Origin: an uncultured Thermomicrobiales bacterium
GTDB taxonomy: Bacteria > Chloroflexota > Chloroflexia > Thermomicrobiales > UBA6265
Direction: 5' to 3'
Assembly (NCBI GenBank): GCA_902806395.1
Contig: CADCWH010000398.1
Coordinates: 1-5,282, forward strand
DNA: 5,282 nucleotides
Shown here: positions 4,754 to 5,282 of the stretch, in pieces
Layout of the letters: every line of letters starts with the position of its first letter
Numbering within the stretch: position 1 is the first letter of the stretch
Translations under genes and position numbers: made by a program
The notes under the pieces: generated by a model
What the model was told of the DNA's origin: nothing
The model's input: only the letters and a program-made list of their open reading frames with translations
Databases searched by the model: none

Positions 4754-5282
4754 TCAGCGGTAGACGCGGATAAGCATGTTCCCATCGGCCGGGGCACCGG
4801 GGACCGCCTTGGCTTTGGTGCTCGCCGACGCCCGGCCCGTCGGGCAGGCAGCCACGGCGACGACAGTGTCGGCCAGAGCTCGCAGGACGACCTGGTCGTT
4901 CCGCTCCGAGAGGGGCTCACGGACTTCGAAGGCGCCCCGCTGCACCAGCGCAACGTGCATGAACCAGTTGACCGGGTCGGGGAGACCCTCGCCATTGACG
5001 CCCGCGCCGCCGAGCGCGGCTGTCAGCGCATCTCGACACGGCCCATTCGTCAACACGGTGCCCCCAAGCTTGCCCGGCTTTGCCGAGCAGCCGGAGACCA
5101 GCATGTCGTGTCGTCCGACCGTGTCGGTGACCAGTTCGAACATCGCCCGTTGCCGGTTCGACCAGAGAGTCATGGCCCGTTGGATCACGATCGAATTGTT
5201 CGCCGCCCGAGTCTGGCCGGTCGAGAGCCACTCGGTCGCGTCATCGGCAGCGAACGCGACGAATTCCGCCACTTGCTTGCCG
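4754..5282 (-). CDS. DUF1989 family protein, C-terminal 175 residues (5' end outside window)
   Basis: The frame enters from the right edge (GKQVAEFVAF) and ends at TGA 4756-4754. Visible family features are the opening V-F-A-x-D-D (AFAADD), LSTGQTR at 19-25, SNR at 41-43, the GRHD motif at 56-59, Cys65, PC at 81-82, PDPVNWFM at 101-108, and the closing VAVAACP at 141-147. These match the DUF1989 domain of urea-carboxylase-associated proteins. Some of these were later shown to be the two subunits of carboxyguanidine deiminase in guanidine use; others are uncharacterised. The His and Cys residues are likely metal or catalytic ligands in the family. A GTG at 5272 is in frame but lies inside the conserved core, so the gene is cut by the window, not short. 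Without the upstream neighbours I cannot say which subgroup it belongs to. It converges with the peptide gene. Confidence 0.88.
   Translation of the reverse strand, partial: GKQVAEFVAFAADDATEWLSTGQTRAANNSIVIQRAMTLWSNRQRAMFELVTDTVGRHDMLVSGCSAKPGKLGGTVLTNGPCRDALTAALGGAGVNGEGLPDPVNWFMHVALVQRGAFEVREPLSERNDQVVLRALADTVVAVAACPTGRASASTKAKAVPGAPADGNMLIRVYR

Overview
This is a GC-rich bacterial window from an accessory or poorly characterised part of a chromosome. It carries no rRNA, tRNA, mobile element or CRISPR array that I can see. A secreted protein built from repeated DUF4397 modules with a Thr/Pro/Val/Glu-rich tail, an exported HtrA-type protease with a GTG start, frequent overlapping start/stop junctions and high GC are all compatible with Chloroflexota of the Thermomicrobia type. 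That assignment is an inference from protein style, not a proof.

Layout, left to right. (1) Positions 1-371, plus strand: the last 40 codons of an unidentified gene overlap by one base (TGATG) with an 82-residue protein that has two membrane segments. (2) Positions 412-1488, minus strand: a complete HtrA-like S1C serine protease of 358 residues (signal peptide, trypsin-like domain with His/Asp/Ser triad, one PDZ domain), convergent with the first pair. (3) Positions 1489-2719: about 1.2 kb without a credible protein gene. Its middle part (about 1848-2214) has the layout of an independent minus-strand transcription unit: a -35/-10 pair, about 330 nt rich in hairpins (two with UUCG loops), and a strong terminator-like hairpin followed by a T-rich stretch. 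I propose an unrecognised non-coding RNA there. (4) Positions 2720-4267, plus strand: a 515-residue secreted protein with four DUF4397-like modules in an A-B-A-B order, followed by a near-perfect 15-bp hairpin. (5) Positions 4549-4614, plus strand: a 21-residue, almost purely hydrophobic membrane peptide with a strong ribosome binding site and its own hairpin terminator. (6) Positions 4754-5282, minus strand: the C-terminal 175 residues of a DUF1989 (urea-carboxylase-associated / carboxyguanidine-deiminase-like) protein that runs off the right edge.

The genes do not form one obvious pathway. The protease and the DUF4397 protein are both exported and diverge from the same long intergenic region, so shared envelope-related control is possible but not shown. 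The DUF1989 gene belongs to whatever lies to the right. The most original part of the window is the long intergenic region and its putative RNA; the second is the isolated 21-residue membrane peptide.
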